Positions 34,989 through 45,714 of a DNA stretch of 64,000 nt are shown here, one piece after another (the first letter of the stretch is position 1; every line of letters begins with the position of its first letter). The stretch comes from Paenibacillus sp. RC334. GTDB lineage: Bacteria > Bacillota > Bacilli > Paenibacillales > Paenibacillaceae. The position numbers were made by a program, and so were the translations under genes. The notes below the pieces were generated by a model, which was not told the DNA's origin, ran no database searches, and worked only from the letters and a program-made list of their open reading frames with translations. The stretch spans positions 5,255,001 through 5,319,000 of the forward strand of contig NZ_CP125370.1 in the NCBI RefSeq assembly GCF_030034735.1. Reading direction: 5' to 3'.

Positions 34989-37900
34989 TTAATTCGTGAA
35001 TTTAATGAGTTGCAAAAACCGTTTCAGTATGGAAGTCGCTTCCACCCGGGTCGCCTGCTGTTTAGGGGCAAGCAAGCCGGGGGAGACGCCTTTAATTAAG
35101 CCTTGCTCTGTAGCCTTCGCCATAGCCTCTTGAGCCCAAGGAGAAACAGCGGATGCATCGCTGTATATCTCTTTATATTTCTCACTAGCAGGGCCAGCAT
35201 TCAGAATTTGGGCATAATGTGCTGCCTTTTCGGTAATAACCACGATCTCCTCACGGGTAATCAATTTTTCTGGTCCAAATGACCGATTCCCGTAACCACG
35301 GATCAGGCCGGCTTCCATTGCAGCTCCCACACTACCAGCATACCAGGCGTTTTCTTTCACATCCGTAAAATGTTCCGTTAACGGCTTTTCCTGCATACCG
35401 AGCCCACGCACAAGCAATGCCACAAATTCAGCTCTTGTTACAGCTCGATTCGGCTCAAAAATATCAGGCTGGACACCTTTGACAATCAGCTTGTTTGCTA
35501 ACATCTCCACATCTTTTTGCGCCCAATGATTCTCCAGATCCTTAAACTTTTTGTCTGCTGATACTACAGCATAAATACTGTTATGATTTGATTTGATGAT
35601 TGCCTCTGTTTGGCCATTCACATTCCGAATCAACACGGGAACTGACGATAACGCGCCTGTTTTAGGATCGAACCATACGGCCGCTACGTGCTCAGGATCA
35701 ACTTCATGATCCAGAATTAACTTCCGTTCCACGTAGTGCCCGAAAAATTCAGTGATCTCTTGATTTCCGGCCATAAGCTTGAAATCAACCGGGTTTACCA
35801 CAACACCTGCTAAACCCGTGTCAGCAATAGCTTGTCTTACTTGTGCACCGTTTTCGCCTGTCAAAGACGAAATTTCAACTGTCAGACTATCTTCTGGATA
35901 TAATGCGACTAATTTGTCGATCAGTTCAGTAGAAAGAGTAAACTGGGCTGCTGCTGTTCGTATGCTAATCGGCAGATTTGTGTTTTCTTTCGCGTATTGT
36001 TGTAAAAAGGCGGAAGGTATACTCACTTTTGCTGCTTCACTATAGCCAGAAGCATCCACCACCAGTTCTTTCTGGTCAACATTTGTAACATTTAGAGCTT
36101 GACCCGCGTCTCCATCATTCAAACCGATAAGTTGAATAGTACTGCTCTTATCGGATGCTGTCTTAGCGTCTGCTATTACAACACCAGTCTTGTTCTCTGT
36201 TGGGGAAGCAGCAGACGAAGTATCCTGATCAGACGTTTCTTTATCCTTAGAACGACGTGGGCGCTCATCTCGTACGCGGAACGTCCAATCCTCCGGTGTA
36301 TGCATCCCCACATACGGGTTCATCGCCAAATCCGTCAGCGCTCCTGAGGTAATTTCCAGATAGTAGGACTTTCCTTCCTCCAGTTCACCTGATAGCTCAA
36401 TGTACGCTATATTTTCCTCGCCTTTTAGCATAAAATTCGAATTCCCGGCTCCGGTTATCCGCAGCTCTCGTACCACGGTTCCTCCCAAGGCTTCGTGCAG
36501 CCTTACATACCCCTGGCCCCACTTCATCGGCTCATTAAACTCCATCATAAAGCCTGCAACTGGGCTCGATCCACTTAGCTCTGAACCTTCCGGTGATACT
36601 TTCCTTACCAGCTTCGGCGCTGTGACGTCTGCTGTCCGGAAGCTCCACGTGTTCTTGTCCCAAATTGCATTGTTTCCCTGGCCTGCACGGTCTACAAACA
36701 TCCCCGAGCTGACCTCTACATAGTAGTCTGTACTATCCGTCAGCAGGTGATCCAGTTTCATCACCACACTTTGGCCACTGAAACGTATATCTCCCCCTGT
36801 AACCGTTCCTCCGCTTACGTTTATTCTTCCCACTTCGCTCCCATCCTGCCGATGCATGACAAGACGGCCTGTGCCCAGTTGCATTTCTTCGCTAAAGGCT
36901 ATTCCCAAATCCGGCGTGAGCGTATGTGCATATTCACGGGGATATGTATAGATAGAATATGGGCGCTCATCTCGTACGCGGAACGTCCAATCCTCCGGTG
37001 TATGCATCCCCACATACGGGTTCATCGCCAAATCCGTCAGCGCTCCCGAGGTGATTTCCAGATAATACGACTTTCCTTCCTCCAGTTCACCTGATAGCTC
37101 AATGTACGCTATATTTTCCTCGCCTTTTAGCATAAAATTCGAATTCCCGGCTCCGGTTATCCGCAGCTCTCGTACCACGGTTCCTCCCAAGGCTTCGTGC
37201 AGCCTTACATACCCCTGGCCCCACTTCATCGGCTCATTAAACTCCATCATAAAGCCTGCAACTGGGCCCGATCCACTTAGCTCTGAACCTTCCGGTGATA
37301 CTTTCCTTACCAGCTTCGGCGCTGTGACGTCTGCTGTCCGGAAGCTCCACGTGTTCTTGTCCCAAATTGCATTGTTTCCCTGGCCTGCACGGTCCACAAA
37401 CATCCCCGAGCTAACCTCTACATAGTAGTCCGTACTATCCGTCAGCGGGTGATCCAGTTTCATCACCACACTTTGGCCACTGAAACGTATATCTCCCCCT
37501 GTAACCGTTCCTCCGCTTACGTTTATTCTTCCCACTTCGCTCCCATCCTGCCGATGCATGACAAGACGGCCTGTGCCCAGTTGCATTTCTTCGCTAAAGG
37601 CTATTCCCAAATCCGGCGTGAGCGTATGTGCATATTCACGGGGATATGTATAGATAGAATATGGGCGCTCATCTCGTACGCGGAACGTCCAATCCTCCGG
37701 TGTATGCATCCCCACATACGGGTTCATCGCCAAATCCGTCAGCGCTCCCGAGGTGATTTCCAGATAATACGACTTTCCTTCCTCCAGTTCACCTGATAGC
37801 TCAATGTACGCTATATTTTCCTCGCCTTTTAGCATAAAATTCGAATTCCCGGCTCCGGTTATCCGCAGCTCTCGTACCACGGTTCCTCCCAAGGCTTCGT

Positions 37901-38596
37901 GCAGCCTTACATACCCCTGGCCCCACTTCATCGGCTCATTAAACTCCATCATAAAGCCTGCAACTGGGCTCGATCCACTTAGCTCTGAACCTTCCGGTGA
38001 TACTTTCCTTACCAGCTTCGGCGCTGTGGCGTCTGCTGTCCGGAAGCTCCACGTGTTCTTGTCCCAAATTGCATTGTTTCCCTGGCCTGCACGGTCTACA
38101 AACATCCCCGAGCTGACCTCTACATAGTAGTCTGTACTATCCGTCAGCAGGTGATCCAGTTTCATCACCACACTTTGGCCACTGAAACGTATATCTCCCC
38201 CTGTAACCGTTCCTCCGCTTACGTTTATTCTTCCCACTTCGCTCCCATCCTGCCGATGCACCACCAGATGGCCTGCTCCCAGTTGCACCTCTTCACTGAA
38301 TGCCATAAACAGATTTTCATAAAAAGAAACGCCGCTTGCCTGAGGTGAAAGCCATGTATAGTATGGGGGCTCGTCTATTTGCGCCTTCATATAGACCGAT
38401 GAAACCACGCTGGATGAAGAAGCTTCTTGGACGAACCCGTCAGAAACGGATACATTCTCCGTCGCGTTGTTGCTTACACTCTCTGATGCAAACGCCGCTG
38501 AAATATAAGGGTTTGCCAGGTTGAGTACCTGTGTTGTCAGTACACTTGCCTTAATCATTCGATTTACATGATTCTTATTTCTTTTTTCTTGCTCAT
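34989..38596 (-). CDS. Surface protein with repeated Big_5/SbsA-type Ig domains and three SLH domains
   Basis: About 1200 residues. Three tandem repeats of 234 residues (about 65-766), each made of two Ig-like Big_5 domains (SEEVQLGAGHLVVHRQDGSE; FMMEFNEPMKWGQGYVRLH), are followed by a mixed domain and three C-terminal SLH domains (FKDLENHWAQKDVEMLANK; FTDVKENAWYAGSVGAAMEA; YSDASAVSPWAQEAMAKATE) that bind pyruvylated cell-wall polymer. The signal peptide reads MSKKKRNKNHVNRMIKASVL only if the six-T run at 38582-38587 had one more base; then the ATG at 38596 overlaps the upstream gene's stop (ATGA) and has AAAAGGAG. As given, translation would need the poorly placed ATG at 38558. Probably S-layer associated. 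Confidence 0.88.
36261..36962 (-). repeat. Tandem repeat, copy 3 of 3 (702 bp)
   Basis: Third unit of a 702-bp tandem repeat within the SLH protein gene. Recurrence is easily seen through GGGCGCTCATCTCGTACGCG at about 36258, 36960 and 37662. Differences between copies are only scattered single bases. Confidence 0.9.
36963..37664 (-). repeat. Tandem repeat, copy 2 of 3 (702 bp)
   Basis: Middle unit. It differs from its neighbours at a few positions, for example SGPVAG instead of SSPVAG and HPLTD instead of HLLTD. Confidence 0.9.
37665..38366 (-). repeat. Tandem repeat, copy 1 of 3 (702 bp)
   Basis: First unit; its 5' part (about 100 bp, encoding PPYYTWLSPQASGVSFYENL) has diverged from the other copies, whereas the remainder is nearly identical. 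Confidence 0.88.
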
Positions 38597-40437
38597 ATAC
38601 GTACTCCTTTTATTTGGGTGTGAATGGAACAGTGAAATTCATGGATCTCACTCTTAATTTCCATATAATCTTGCTGACATTTCCATATGAAATCCCCGAA
38701 GTACAGCAGAATTTGCTCCCCTCTGATCTGAGAATTCCTACTGCTCCGAATGGCGTCCATTTTACTGTACAAAAACTCATACCGCATACGCTGGCGAGGC
38801 AAAACATATATTTTGAAAAAACAATTGCCTATTAATGAGGTAAACAAGTTATCAAACTGCCCAAAGGACACGTTTAGCATATTGAACTGCTTCAGACTAA
38901 GCTTATGTTTGATATCGAGCAGAGCGTGGTGAATCTGTTCCATAATTGCTTGAAAGGCCTCTTCAGCCCGCTGAAGCTCTTCAATGCGTGACCTCAGATA
39001 CAAGAGATCGTATTCCGAATTACTGCTGGTTTGCAGCCACGAATCCTCAATCGGACCTTTTAACCGCGTCTGGATTACCTCTTCCAAGTTCTGAAAAGAT
39101 GTTCCCTTGATAGCAGCGCCTTCACGCGTTGTGTTAATAAATTCAGTTCCCTTCGCTGTACTGATGTAAAATTCCATCTCTGTTTTCATTTTGATAAAAG
39201 AATGTCGTGTAACCACCTGCTGGCCATGAACGCCCTGTACACGCGGCAAATCCGCACTAGCTGGAACACCTTGGGCATGAGTAATCCCCTCAGCATAATA
39301 TTGTTCATCACGATAAGCTAAATTTTGCCCCACCAGCACAATAGGGTCTGCTTTCATCCGGATCATACATTGGAGTGCAATGACCGCTACAGAAGGAGCA
39401 TCGTTAATAATCGTCGGTTTATGTCCCTCCGGTGTGCGCAATATGTGCATGGAGAGCTCATCCTGAGAGATGATGACATGCATAAAACGACCTGGATAAT
39501 CATCGAGTGTGTGTTTGCCGACCGTACTGCCGAAAATGAGTGGAATAGAATCAATTCCCTTGTCGATCACCTTTTGAATGACATTTACGTTGTATTCGTT
39601 CGGATCATAACTGAACGTGCCATGCGGGTATATGCCATGCTCCACCATCGTGTTCACTGCCGACCCTACCGTAAACAGGTACGCAAGATTATTCTCCCGA
39701 ATGTAGCGCAGGTGCTCAATTTCGTCGTTAAGGGAAGGACCAGCTGATATTATTAAGGCTGGCTTGCCTGCAATATGCTCTGATCCCGTGTACAGAAAAT
39801 CCGAACTATGTAAAATAAAGGGGATATTATGCATACTGTTTAGTGCCCACTTTTTCTCATAAACATGGTTGATAGCCATTTTCTCCTTCTTGCTGGACAC
39901 CATCCTGTACAATATTTCATTAAACTTCTTCAGTTCCGCAGTAAATAAAGAGCGATACGGGAGCCACGGAACAACCAGCACTCCAGATACACGATCAATC
40001 AACCTGTGCAGTGTACCGAGCGTCTCCCCAGTAATTGCTCCTACCATAACTTCTTCGATCATCTCATCAGCCAGCCAGTCGTTTTCATTCAGGTGCTGCA
40101 AAAAAATATTCATCACACCAGTATCCGGCTCGACGATGGAGAAGCTGGTATTTGGGTGTCTACGCAAAAATTTGCGGATATGATACCCTAGTCCTACTCC
40201 AAAAAAAATCACGTGCGCTTGAGGTTTAACTTCTTTAAAATCGAAAACAAATAGCTCTGCTTCCCGCCCAGGCTGCTCAGGATCATGCAAATAATATGAT
40301 CGCCCCTCACGAGTCAGTGCTATGTTGGGCTCGTTGGTTTTAGAAGCCAGCAACTCATATCCTTCTCCTGCCTGAAGCAGATGAAGCCGAGGAAAACGGC
40401 GGTACAAGGAATTGTCTCTACGATGCTGCGATGCCAT
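38593..40437 (-). CDS. DUF115/Maf-type motility-associated glycosyltransferase family protein
   Basis: A 614-residue cytoplasmic protein with the MptE-like DUF115 domain at about 205-380 (GKPALIISAGPSLNDEIEHL, FSYDPNEYN, DPIVLVGQNLAYRDEQYYAE). The family includes the Maf flagellin glycosyltransferases that add nonulosonic acids to flagellin. Here the stop codon overlaps the start of the SLH surface protein by four bases, with no flagellar gene near, so it may glycosylate that protein. An N-terminal domain precedes DUF115 and a helical region follows. The start ATG is followed by ASQHRRDNSLYRRFP. Confidence 0.8.
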   Translation of the reverse strand: MASQHRRDNSLYRRFPRLHLLQAGEGYELLASKTNEPNIALTREGRSYYLHDPEQPGREAELFVFDFKEVKPQAHVIFFGVGLGYHIRKFLRRHPNTSFSIVEPDTGVMNIFLQHLNENDWLADEMIEEVMVGAITGETLGTLHRLIDRVSGVLVVPWLPYRSLFTAELKKFNEILYRMVSSKKEKMAINHVYEKKWALNSMHNIPFILHSSDFLYTGSEHIAGKPALIISAGPSLNDEIEHLRYIRENNLAYLFTVGSAVNTMVEHGIYPHGTFSYDPNEYNVNVIQKVIDKGIDSIPLIFGSTVGKHTLDDYPGRFMHVIISQDELSMHILRTPEGHKPTIINDAPSVAVIALQCMIRMKADPIVLVGQNLAYRDEQYYAEGITHAQGVPASADLPRVQGVHGQQVVTRHSFIKMKTEMEFYISTAKGTEFINTTREGAAIKGTSFQNLEEVIQTRLKGPIEDSWLQTSSNSEYDLLYLRSRIEELQRAEEAFQAIMEQIHHALLDIKHKLSLKQFNMLNVSFGQFDNLFTSLIGNCFFKIYVLPRQRMRYEFLYSKMDAIRSSRNSQIRGEQILLYFGDFIWKCQQDYMEIKSEIHEFHCSIHTQIKGVRI

Positions 40438-40848
40438 TTTTCATTCCTTTCCATCCGATATCTCATAAAACCAACGATATAGGTCAGATAAACCCATATA
40501 TTCCCTCATAGGGAATAGTATTCTAGTTTTATGTAATATCTGCGTCATTATATTTTAAATCAGAAAAAAATAATCCTAAATCACCCTGATTATGGATTAA
40601 GTATCGGCTATTCTTTGTATAAACTTTAGGTCTTAAGAACCTATTTTTAAATAAGGATTTTGTAACCAACCAAGTATCTGCTTGAACCAACAATATATAG
40701 ACTCAAACGCTGCAGTTCATCTACATGTCGCCCCTTGGAGCACCAAAAATAAAAACCAACAAAATAACGCAATAGTCATTAAGTTTGCTTAAACTATTAT
40801 CGAATTAGTATCCTCGAATAAATATTACATAATTGTTAATTTATTGGT
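40438..40848. other. AT-rich gene-free interval
   Basis: About 410 bp between the divergent DUF115 and MFS genes. No open frame of note on either strand. It is AT-rich, with an imperfect palindrome CCTATTTTTAAATAAGG near 40640, and presumably carries both promoters. A long leader before a surface-protein operon would be normal. Nothing else was recognised. Confidence 0.5.
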
Positions 40849-40950
40849 TTGTTAACCCTTTCAACACATGATACATTGGATAGAGAACCTTCCCATAGAT
40901 CGGCATCCTATGCTTTATTCTCTACCGGGCTAAGAAAGGAATGGCTTGCC

Positions 40951-42174
40951 TTGCAAAATAGAGAAATTCAAGAGACTCCTCTATACTCCTTAAAGCTGTA
41001 CAATTTTTTTCTGTATGGAGCCATGGTCATTTTCTCCAGCTTCTTCCCGTTGTATCTTCAAGAGATCGGCATGGACAAGCTTGAGATCGGGAGCCTGATG
41101 GCGATTGGGCCTTTTGTATCGGTATTCGCGAATCCCTTCTGGGGATATACCAGTGACCGGAGTCGTAACCTTCGGCGTATTTTACTGTTTATGATTACAG
41201 GTACATTACTGCTGCTGCAAGCTTTATTTCATGTCCATACGTATGTCATGATTTATGTGTCGATGATCGGTTTTTATTTCTTCCAAAGTCCTTTGTTCGC
41301 CCAAAGTAACAGTCTCATTCTCAGCTACATTGAGGGCACGGACCGGAAATTCGGCTCCTTCCGCATATGGGGTTCCTTCGGCTGGGCTGTGACGGCGGCA
41401 GTAGCTGGCCTGATCATTGACCAAACGGGAATATCCAGTATATCCACCATCTTTACTGTGCTGCTTCTGGCTGCCCTGATCTGTACCCTGGCGATTCCAC
41501 CACTGAAAAGCAGCGTTGAAACGGCAACCATTCATTTGCGTGGCTTTGGCAGCATTTTAATGAACGGATACTTTATATCTTTCATTTTGTTGGGTATCTT
41601 GGTATCCATTCCGAATTCGATCAACAGCGCCTTTATGTCCCTGTATATCACCGAGCTGGGCGGGTCCAAGCTGATGCTGGGTTTTGCTGTCTTTATGTCA
41701 TCGATATTCGAAATTATTGTTTTTTTGCTGTTCGACCGCTTTTTGAAGAAAAAAATGACAGTAATGGTCGGCTGTCTGGCCCTTGTCAGTTTGCTGTTTG
41801 CTTTACGTTGGGAGCTCATGGCCTTGGCCACGGACCCGATTCAGATCGTATTCATTCAGGCACTTCATTGCGTCACCTTCGGTGGATATTTCTATGTAGG
41901 CACCCAGTTGACCGTCCTGTTCACACCGATAGCTTACCGCTCATCCGGGCAGGCCGTATATACGTTGACGTGGAGTGGGATATCTGGCATTGTAGCAGGC
42001 TTTGCAGGAGGCTGGCTGTTCCAGAATTTCGGTGGCGAAATGATGTACAATGCAGGTGTCTTCTTTGCCTTGCTCGGCTTTATAGGATTCGCCATCATGT
42101 GGTATATGCTGTACAAGAATGGTTACAAGCCCTGTCATGCCGAAGACCACAAACAAGCAGAAGAAGCCCCTTAA
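40951..42174 (+). CDS. MFS transporter, LacY/nucleoside-symporter-like
   Basis: A twelve-helix MFS protein of about 407 residues, of the MFS_1-like group: FSSFFPLYLQEIGMDKLEIG in the first helices, GYTSDRSRNLRRILL loop, FGSFRIWGSFGWAVTA. I suggest the TTG at 40951 (MQNREIQETPLYSL) because AAGAAAGGA lies about 10 bp upstream and the first helix follows directly; the frame is open back to 40849 but without a start signal. Substrate unknown, possibly a sugar or nucleoside. Confidence 0.82.
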   Translation: MQNREIQETPLYSLKLYNFFLYGAMVIFSSFFPLYLQEIGMDKLEIGSLMAIGPFVSVFANPFWGYTSDRSRNLRRILLFMITGTLLLLQALFHVHTYVMIYVSMIGFYFFQSPLFAQSNSLILSYIEGTDRKFGSFRIWGSFGWAVTAAVAGLIIDQTGISSISTIFTVLLLAALICTLAIPPLKSSVETATIHLRGFGSILMNGYFISFILLGILVSIPNSINSAFMSLYITELGGSKLMLGFAVFMSSIFEIIVFLLFDRFLKKKMTVMVGCLALVSLLFALRWELMALATDPIQIVFIQALHCVTFGGYFYVGTQLTVLFTPIAYRSSGQAVYTLTWSGISGIVAGFAGGWLFQNFGGEMMYNAGVFFALLGFIGFAIMWYMLYKNGYKPCHAEDHKQAEEAP

Positions 42175-42282
42175 CAACACCCGAGGAATATAACACCCTT
42201 TTCTTCTCTTGCTTGCCCCTTACAGACAGGGATGTCTAGTATCGCCAACTATCATTATATATAGAGCCCGTGAGCGTAAAGT

Positions 42283-42316
42283 AAAGGAGTCTGCCAATGG
42301 CAGACTCCTTTTTGAC
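42283..42316. terminator. Bidirectional terminator between MFS and glnS
   Basis: AAAGGAGTCTGCC and GGCAGACTCCTTT form a perfect 13-bp stem with a 3-nt loop and U-runs on both sides. It serves the convergent MFS and glnS genes. Confidence 0.92.
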
Positions 42317-42359
42317 TTGATCGCACGAGGCTGCCATCCGTCCCATGCTTTCCAATAAC

Positions 42360-44039
42360 CTATTGCTTGGGCAATTGGAAAGAGCTTTTCAGTGATACCA
42401 CACGGTTGAACACAGGCTCACCCGGCTTGGAAAGCTTCGGATCGACACTAAAATAACCATGACGGAAAAATTGGAACTTGTCCTGCGATTGTGCTTCCTT
42501 CATATTCGGCTCGACAAAGCCGTGAGCAATTTCCAGAGAGTTTGGATTCAATTGGTCGAGGAAGGTTTTTTCCGTTCCATCCTCTTCAATCGCTTCCGGA
42601 TCTTCTGCGTTAATCAAAGGCTCATACAGGCGGAATTCAGCAGGAACGGCCTGAGTAGCCTCCACCCAATGGATTGTGCCTTTGACTTTACGTCCGGTAA
42701 AGCCGGATCCGCTCTTGGTTTCTATATCGTAGGTACAATGGATTTCCGTTACATGACCATCCGCATCTTTAATGACATCGTTACATTTGATGAAATAAGC
42801 ATGCTTGAGGCGTACTTCATTGCCTGGGAACAGGCGGAAGTATTTGCTCGGCGGATTCTCCATGAAATCCTCACGCTCGATATAAATCTCACGCGAAAAC
42901 GGAATTTGGCGTATGCCCAGCTCCGGATTTTCCGTGTTGTTTTCCGCTTCCAGCATTTCAACCTGTCCTTCAGGATAGTTCGTAATGACCACCTTCAACG
43001 GATCAATGACCGCCATTGTACGAGGTGCCTGTAGCTTCAAGTCCTCACGTGCAAAATGCTCCAGCACTTGCAGGTCAATCACGCCATAGGCTTTGGAAAT
43101 GCCCGTCTCATATACAAAGCTGCGGATCGCTTCCGGCGTATAGCCACGGCGGCGCAAGCCGGAAATCGTTGGCATACGCGGATCATCCCAGCCGTCTACA
43201 TGCTTCTCATCTACCAGAAGCTTGAGCTTACGCTTGCTGGTTACGGTTTGAGCCAGGTTCAACCGTCCAAATTCGTATTGGTGCGGTACCTTTTCCATCT
43301 CGCATTCGGCTACAACCCAATCGTACAACGGACGCTGATCCTCAAACTCCAGCGAACAGAGCGAGTGCGTTACACCCTCGATGGCATCCTCTAGCGGATG
43401 AGCGTAGGAATACATCGGGTAAATGCACCATTTGTCACCCGTGTTGTGATGCTCGGTATGCGAAATACGGTAAATCACCGGATCACGTAAATTAATGTTT
43501 CCCGAAGCCATATCAATTTTGGCACGCAGCACCTTTTCACCGTTTTGGTATTTCCCTGCACGCATTTCTTCGAACAGCTTGAAATTTTCCTCCACGCTAC
43601 GTTCACGGTAAGGACTGTTTTGCCCCGGTTCGGTCAGTGTGCCACGAGTTTCGCGGATTTGATCCGCGCTTTGATCGTCCACGTAGGCTTTACCCTTCTG
43701 GATCAGCAAAACGGCGCGCTTGTACATTTCGTCAAAATAGTTGGAGGCAAAATGTTTCTCCTCCCATTCGTAACCCAGCCACTTCACGTCCTCCTGAATG
43801 GAGTTTACGTATTCCGTGTCTTCCTTCGCCGGATTCGTATCGTCAAAACGCAGGTTGGTGCGTCCTCCGAATTCATCTCCCAACGAGAAATTGATCCAGA
43901 TGGCTTTGGCATGTCCAATGTGCAAATATCCGTTCGGCTCCGGTGGAAATCGTGTAACAACTTCCTTTACCTTACCGGTACGTAAATCCTCTTCAATGAC
44001 ACTCTTAATAAAATTGGGGGGAGTGATCGGCTTCTCCAC
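42360..44039 (-). CDS. glnS: Glutaminyl-tRNA synthetase
   Basis: GlnRS charges tRNA-Gln directly with glutamine. The class I signatures are [20 protein letters not shown] (HIGH) and [13 protein letters not shown] (KMSKR equivalent); the [20 protein letters not shown] block separates GlnRS from GluRS. About 559 residues with the usual C-terminal anticodon-binding beta barrels and no YqeY extension. I choose the GTG at 44039 because AAAGG precedes it; a TTG at 44048 would overlap that site. Most Firmicutes lack GlnRS and use Glu-tRNA amidation, so the gene is probably an old lateral acquisition. Confidence 0.95.
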   Translation of the reverse strand: MEKPITPPNFIKSVIEEDLRTGKVKEVVTRFPPEPNGYLHIGHAKAIWINFSLGDEFGGRTNLRFDDTNPAKEDTEYVNSIQEDVKWLGYEWEEKHFASNYFDEMYKRAVLLIQKGKAYVDDQSADQIRETRGTLTEPGQNSPYRERSVEENFKLFEEMRAGKYQNGEKVLRAKIDMASGNINLRDPVIYRISHTEHHNTGDKWCIYPMYSYAHPLEDAIEGVTHSLCSLEFEDQRPLYDWVVAECEMEKVPHQYEFGRLNLAQTVTSKRKLKLLVDEKHVDGWDDPRMPTISGLRRRGYTPEAIRSFVYETGISKAYGVIDLQVLEHFAREDLKLQAPRTMAVIDPLKVVITNYPEGQVEMLEAENNTENPELGIRQIPFSREIYIEREDFMENPPSKYFRLFPGNEVRLKHAYFIKCNDVIKDADGHVTEIHCTYDIETKSGSGFTGRKVKGTIHWVEATQAVPAEFRLYEPLINAEDPEAIEEDGTEKTFLDQLNPNSLEIAHGFVEPNMKEAQSQDKFQFFRHGYFSVDPKLSKPGEPVFNRVVSLKSSFQLPKQ

Positions 44040-44247
44040 GCTAATCAACCTTTCTTCCGTGTAATCTGTACAAAATCTGTTCCCTTAAATATACCCTTTC
44101 ACACCGCATAACTCAATAAAATGAAAAACCTTATGCCCTCTTCAGCCCAAAAAGTAACAAGTTATGAAAAAGAGTTAACATTTCTGACAAATAAATTCGT
44201 TATAGTGTATATATCTTTTATTTTACCCGGAAAAGGAGAACCCACCC

Positions 44248-44973
44248 GTGTTTAAGCTACTCATCGTGATCCTGCTGTCTATGCTTTTGTCCTCTTCCAG
44301 TATAATTTCCGGTCATCCTTCACCGGATCCGGCACCTGAACCCATACAATCGCGTCCGTTAGCCGTCGCTCCTGAAGACTCATCCGTAAAATTGTATGTT
44401 GAGGAGCCGTCCCAGGGGCTATTCCGTACAGCCACGCTGAAAATCGGCCAGCAGCGTCGTACATTCGCATGGTCAGGCTCAGCAGATGTCGCCACCGCAC
44501 CACAGTTGTACTATACGGATGTAAACGGCGATGGCGTTCACGAAGCTGTAGTCATCCTGACCCTCGCCTCAGGCACAGGTGTCGAATTGCAGGAGCTTCA
44601 TATCGTCAACGCACAGACCATGGACGAATATCCGGTTGAATCGGCGGCAGATGCTGTGTCCCGGCGGGTTCACAGCAGTGTAGAATTGTGTGACCACAAC
44701 CAGCAGGTGCATATTACAGTCACGATTGATGGCATCACACACACGCTCGACCCTAAAGCATCGGCGTTTTACGATGATCCAGCCCATTTTACAGACCGCC
44801 TCGATTTCAGCTCTGTCGTCATGTACGATGCCGAACAACGTCCTCTACGCGCCACCGTATCGGGCAGCGTATCCCCAACCGAATTTGTAGGGGATTTGGA
44901 GCTGAAGTATGTATATGAGCATGGACGGTTCCGGGTGGGACCTATTGAGTTTGCAGCTTCCTCTCCATTTTGA
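44248..44973 (+). CDS. Secreted or lipid-free exported protein of unknown function
   Basis: 241 residues with an N-terminal signal peptide (MFKLLIVILLSMLLSSSSII) starting at a GTG after AAAAGGAGAA. The centre has YYTDVNGDGVHEAVVILTLA, an FG-GAP/calcium-binding-like D-x-N-x-D-G motif. The remainder is beta-rich without recognised domains. It stands alone between glnS (divergent) and a GNAT gene. I do not recognise the family. Confidence 0.75.
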   Translation: MFKLLIVILLSMLLSSSSIISGHPSPDPAPEPIQSRPLAVAPEDSSVKLYVEEPSQGLFRTATLKIGQQRRTFAWSGSADVATAPQLYYTDVNGDGVHEAVVILTLASGTGVELQELHIVNAQTMDEYPVESAADAVSRRVHSSVELCDHNQQVHITVTIDGITHTLDPKASAFYDDPAHFTDRLDFSSVVMYDAEQRPLRATVSGSVSPTEFVGDLELKYVYEHGRFRVGPIEFAASSPF

Positions 44974-45057
44974 CGACTCTCGCAGAATAAGGTAGCATGG
45001 GATTAAATGCTAGACTGGCTGGTTTAGCGATTTTCCGAGTGAAAGAGGGGATCAATC

Positions 45058-45606
45058 ATGTTTACATACGCGTTGGACGAACGCACCGTCCTTCGTCCGC
45101 TCACCAAGGAGCATGTGCAGCCTCTGTTTGAGCTGATCGAAATGTCCCGTGACCGCCTGCGTCAGTGGCTTCCATGGGTGGATTCCACTACGGAAGTCAG
45201 CCACACAGAGCAGTTTGTGCAGAGCGCCTTAAAGCAAGCCGCAGAGAACGGCAGCGTGACCGCCGGAATCTGGCTGGATAATGAGTTGGCTGGCATCATC
45301 AGCTACCATGAAGTCAATTGGACTCACCGTTCGGTCAGCATTGGATACTGGCTTGGACACGGTTACGAAGGACAAGGTCTTATGACCAGCGCATGCCGCG
45401 TATTCATCGAGTATGCGCTGATAGAGCTGGACCTTCACCGGATCGAAATCCGTTGCGCCACCACCAACCGCCGCAGCCGGGGGATCCCGGAGCGTCTGGG
45501 CTTCGTGCTCGAAGGTATTATCCGCGAAGCGGAACTGCTGCCCGACGGCTATATGAACCATGCTGTGTACGGCATGCTCCAGAGCGAGTGGAAACAGCTT
45601 CGGTAA
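45058..45606 (+). CDS. GNAT acetyltransferase, RimL/YdaF type
   Basis: 182 residues. The N-terminal RPLTKEHVQPLFELIEMSRD and WLPWVD segments and the acetyl-CoA loop GYWLGHGYEGQGLMTSACR are typical of RimJ/RimL-like acetyltransferases, as is IEIRCATTNRRSRGIPERLGF. These enzymes acetylate protein N-termini or small amines. GAGAGGGGATCAATC precedes the ATG. Downstream is a strong terminator. Confidence 0.9.
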   Translation: MFTYALDERTVLRPLTKEHVQPLFELIEMSRDRLRQWLPWVDSTTEVSHTEQFVQSALKQAAENGSVTAGIWLDNELAGIISYHEVNWTHRSVSIGYWLGHGYEGQGLMTSACRVFIEYALIELDLHRIEIRCATTNRRSRGIPERLGFVLEGIIREAELLPDGYMNHAVYGMLQSEWKQLR

Positions 45607-45617
45607 CCTTGCACCAT

Positions 45618-45659
45618 AAAACAGCGCCGCAACCCGTTTAGGGTCTGCGGCGCTGTTCC
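45618..45659. terminator. Terminator between convergent acetyltransferase genes
   Basis: ACAGCGCCGCA and TGCGGCGCTGT pair, with an inner ACCC/GGGT stem. A and T stretches flank it only weakly, but the stem is very stable. Confidence 0.8.
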
Positions 45660-45714
45660 TTATGAACGGCTTATAGGATGCTATAAGAAGCTGATTGAGC
45701 TATAGAATCCATGT

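Noticed and set aside
36261..38366. Regular repeats that might be taken for a CRISPR or other array
   Set aside because: The period is 702 bp, the repeats are in frame and encode Ig-like domains. There are no short repeats with spacers anywhere in the window.
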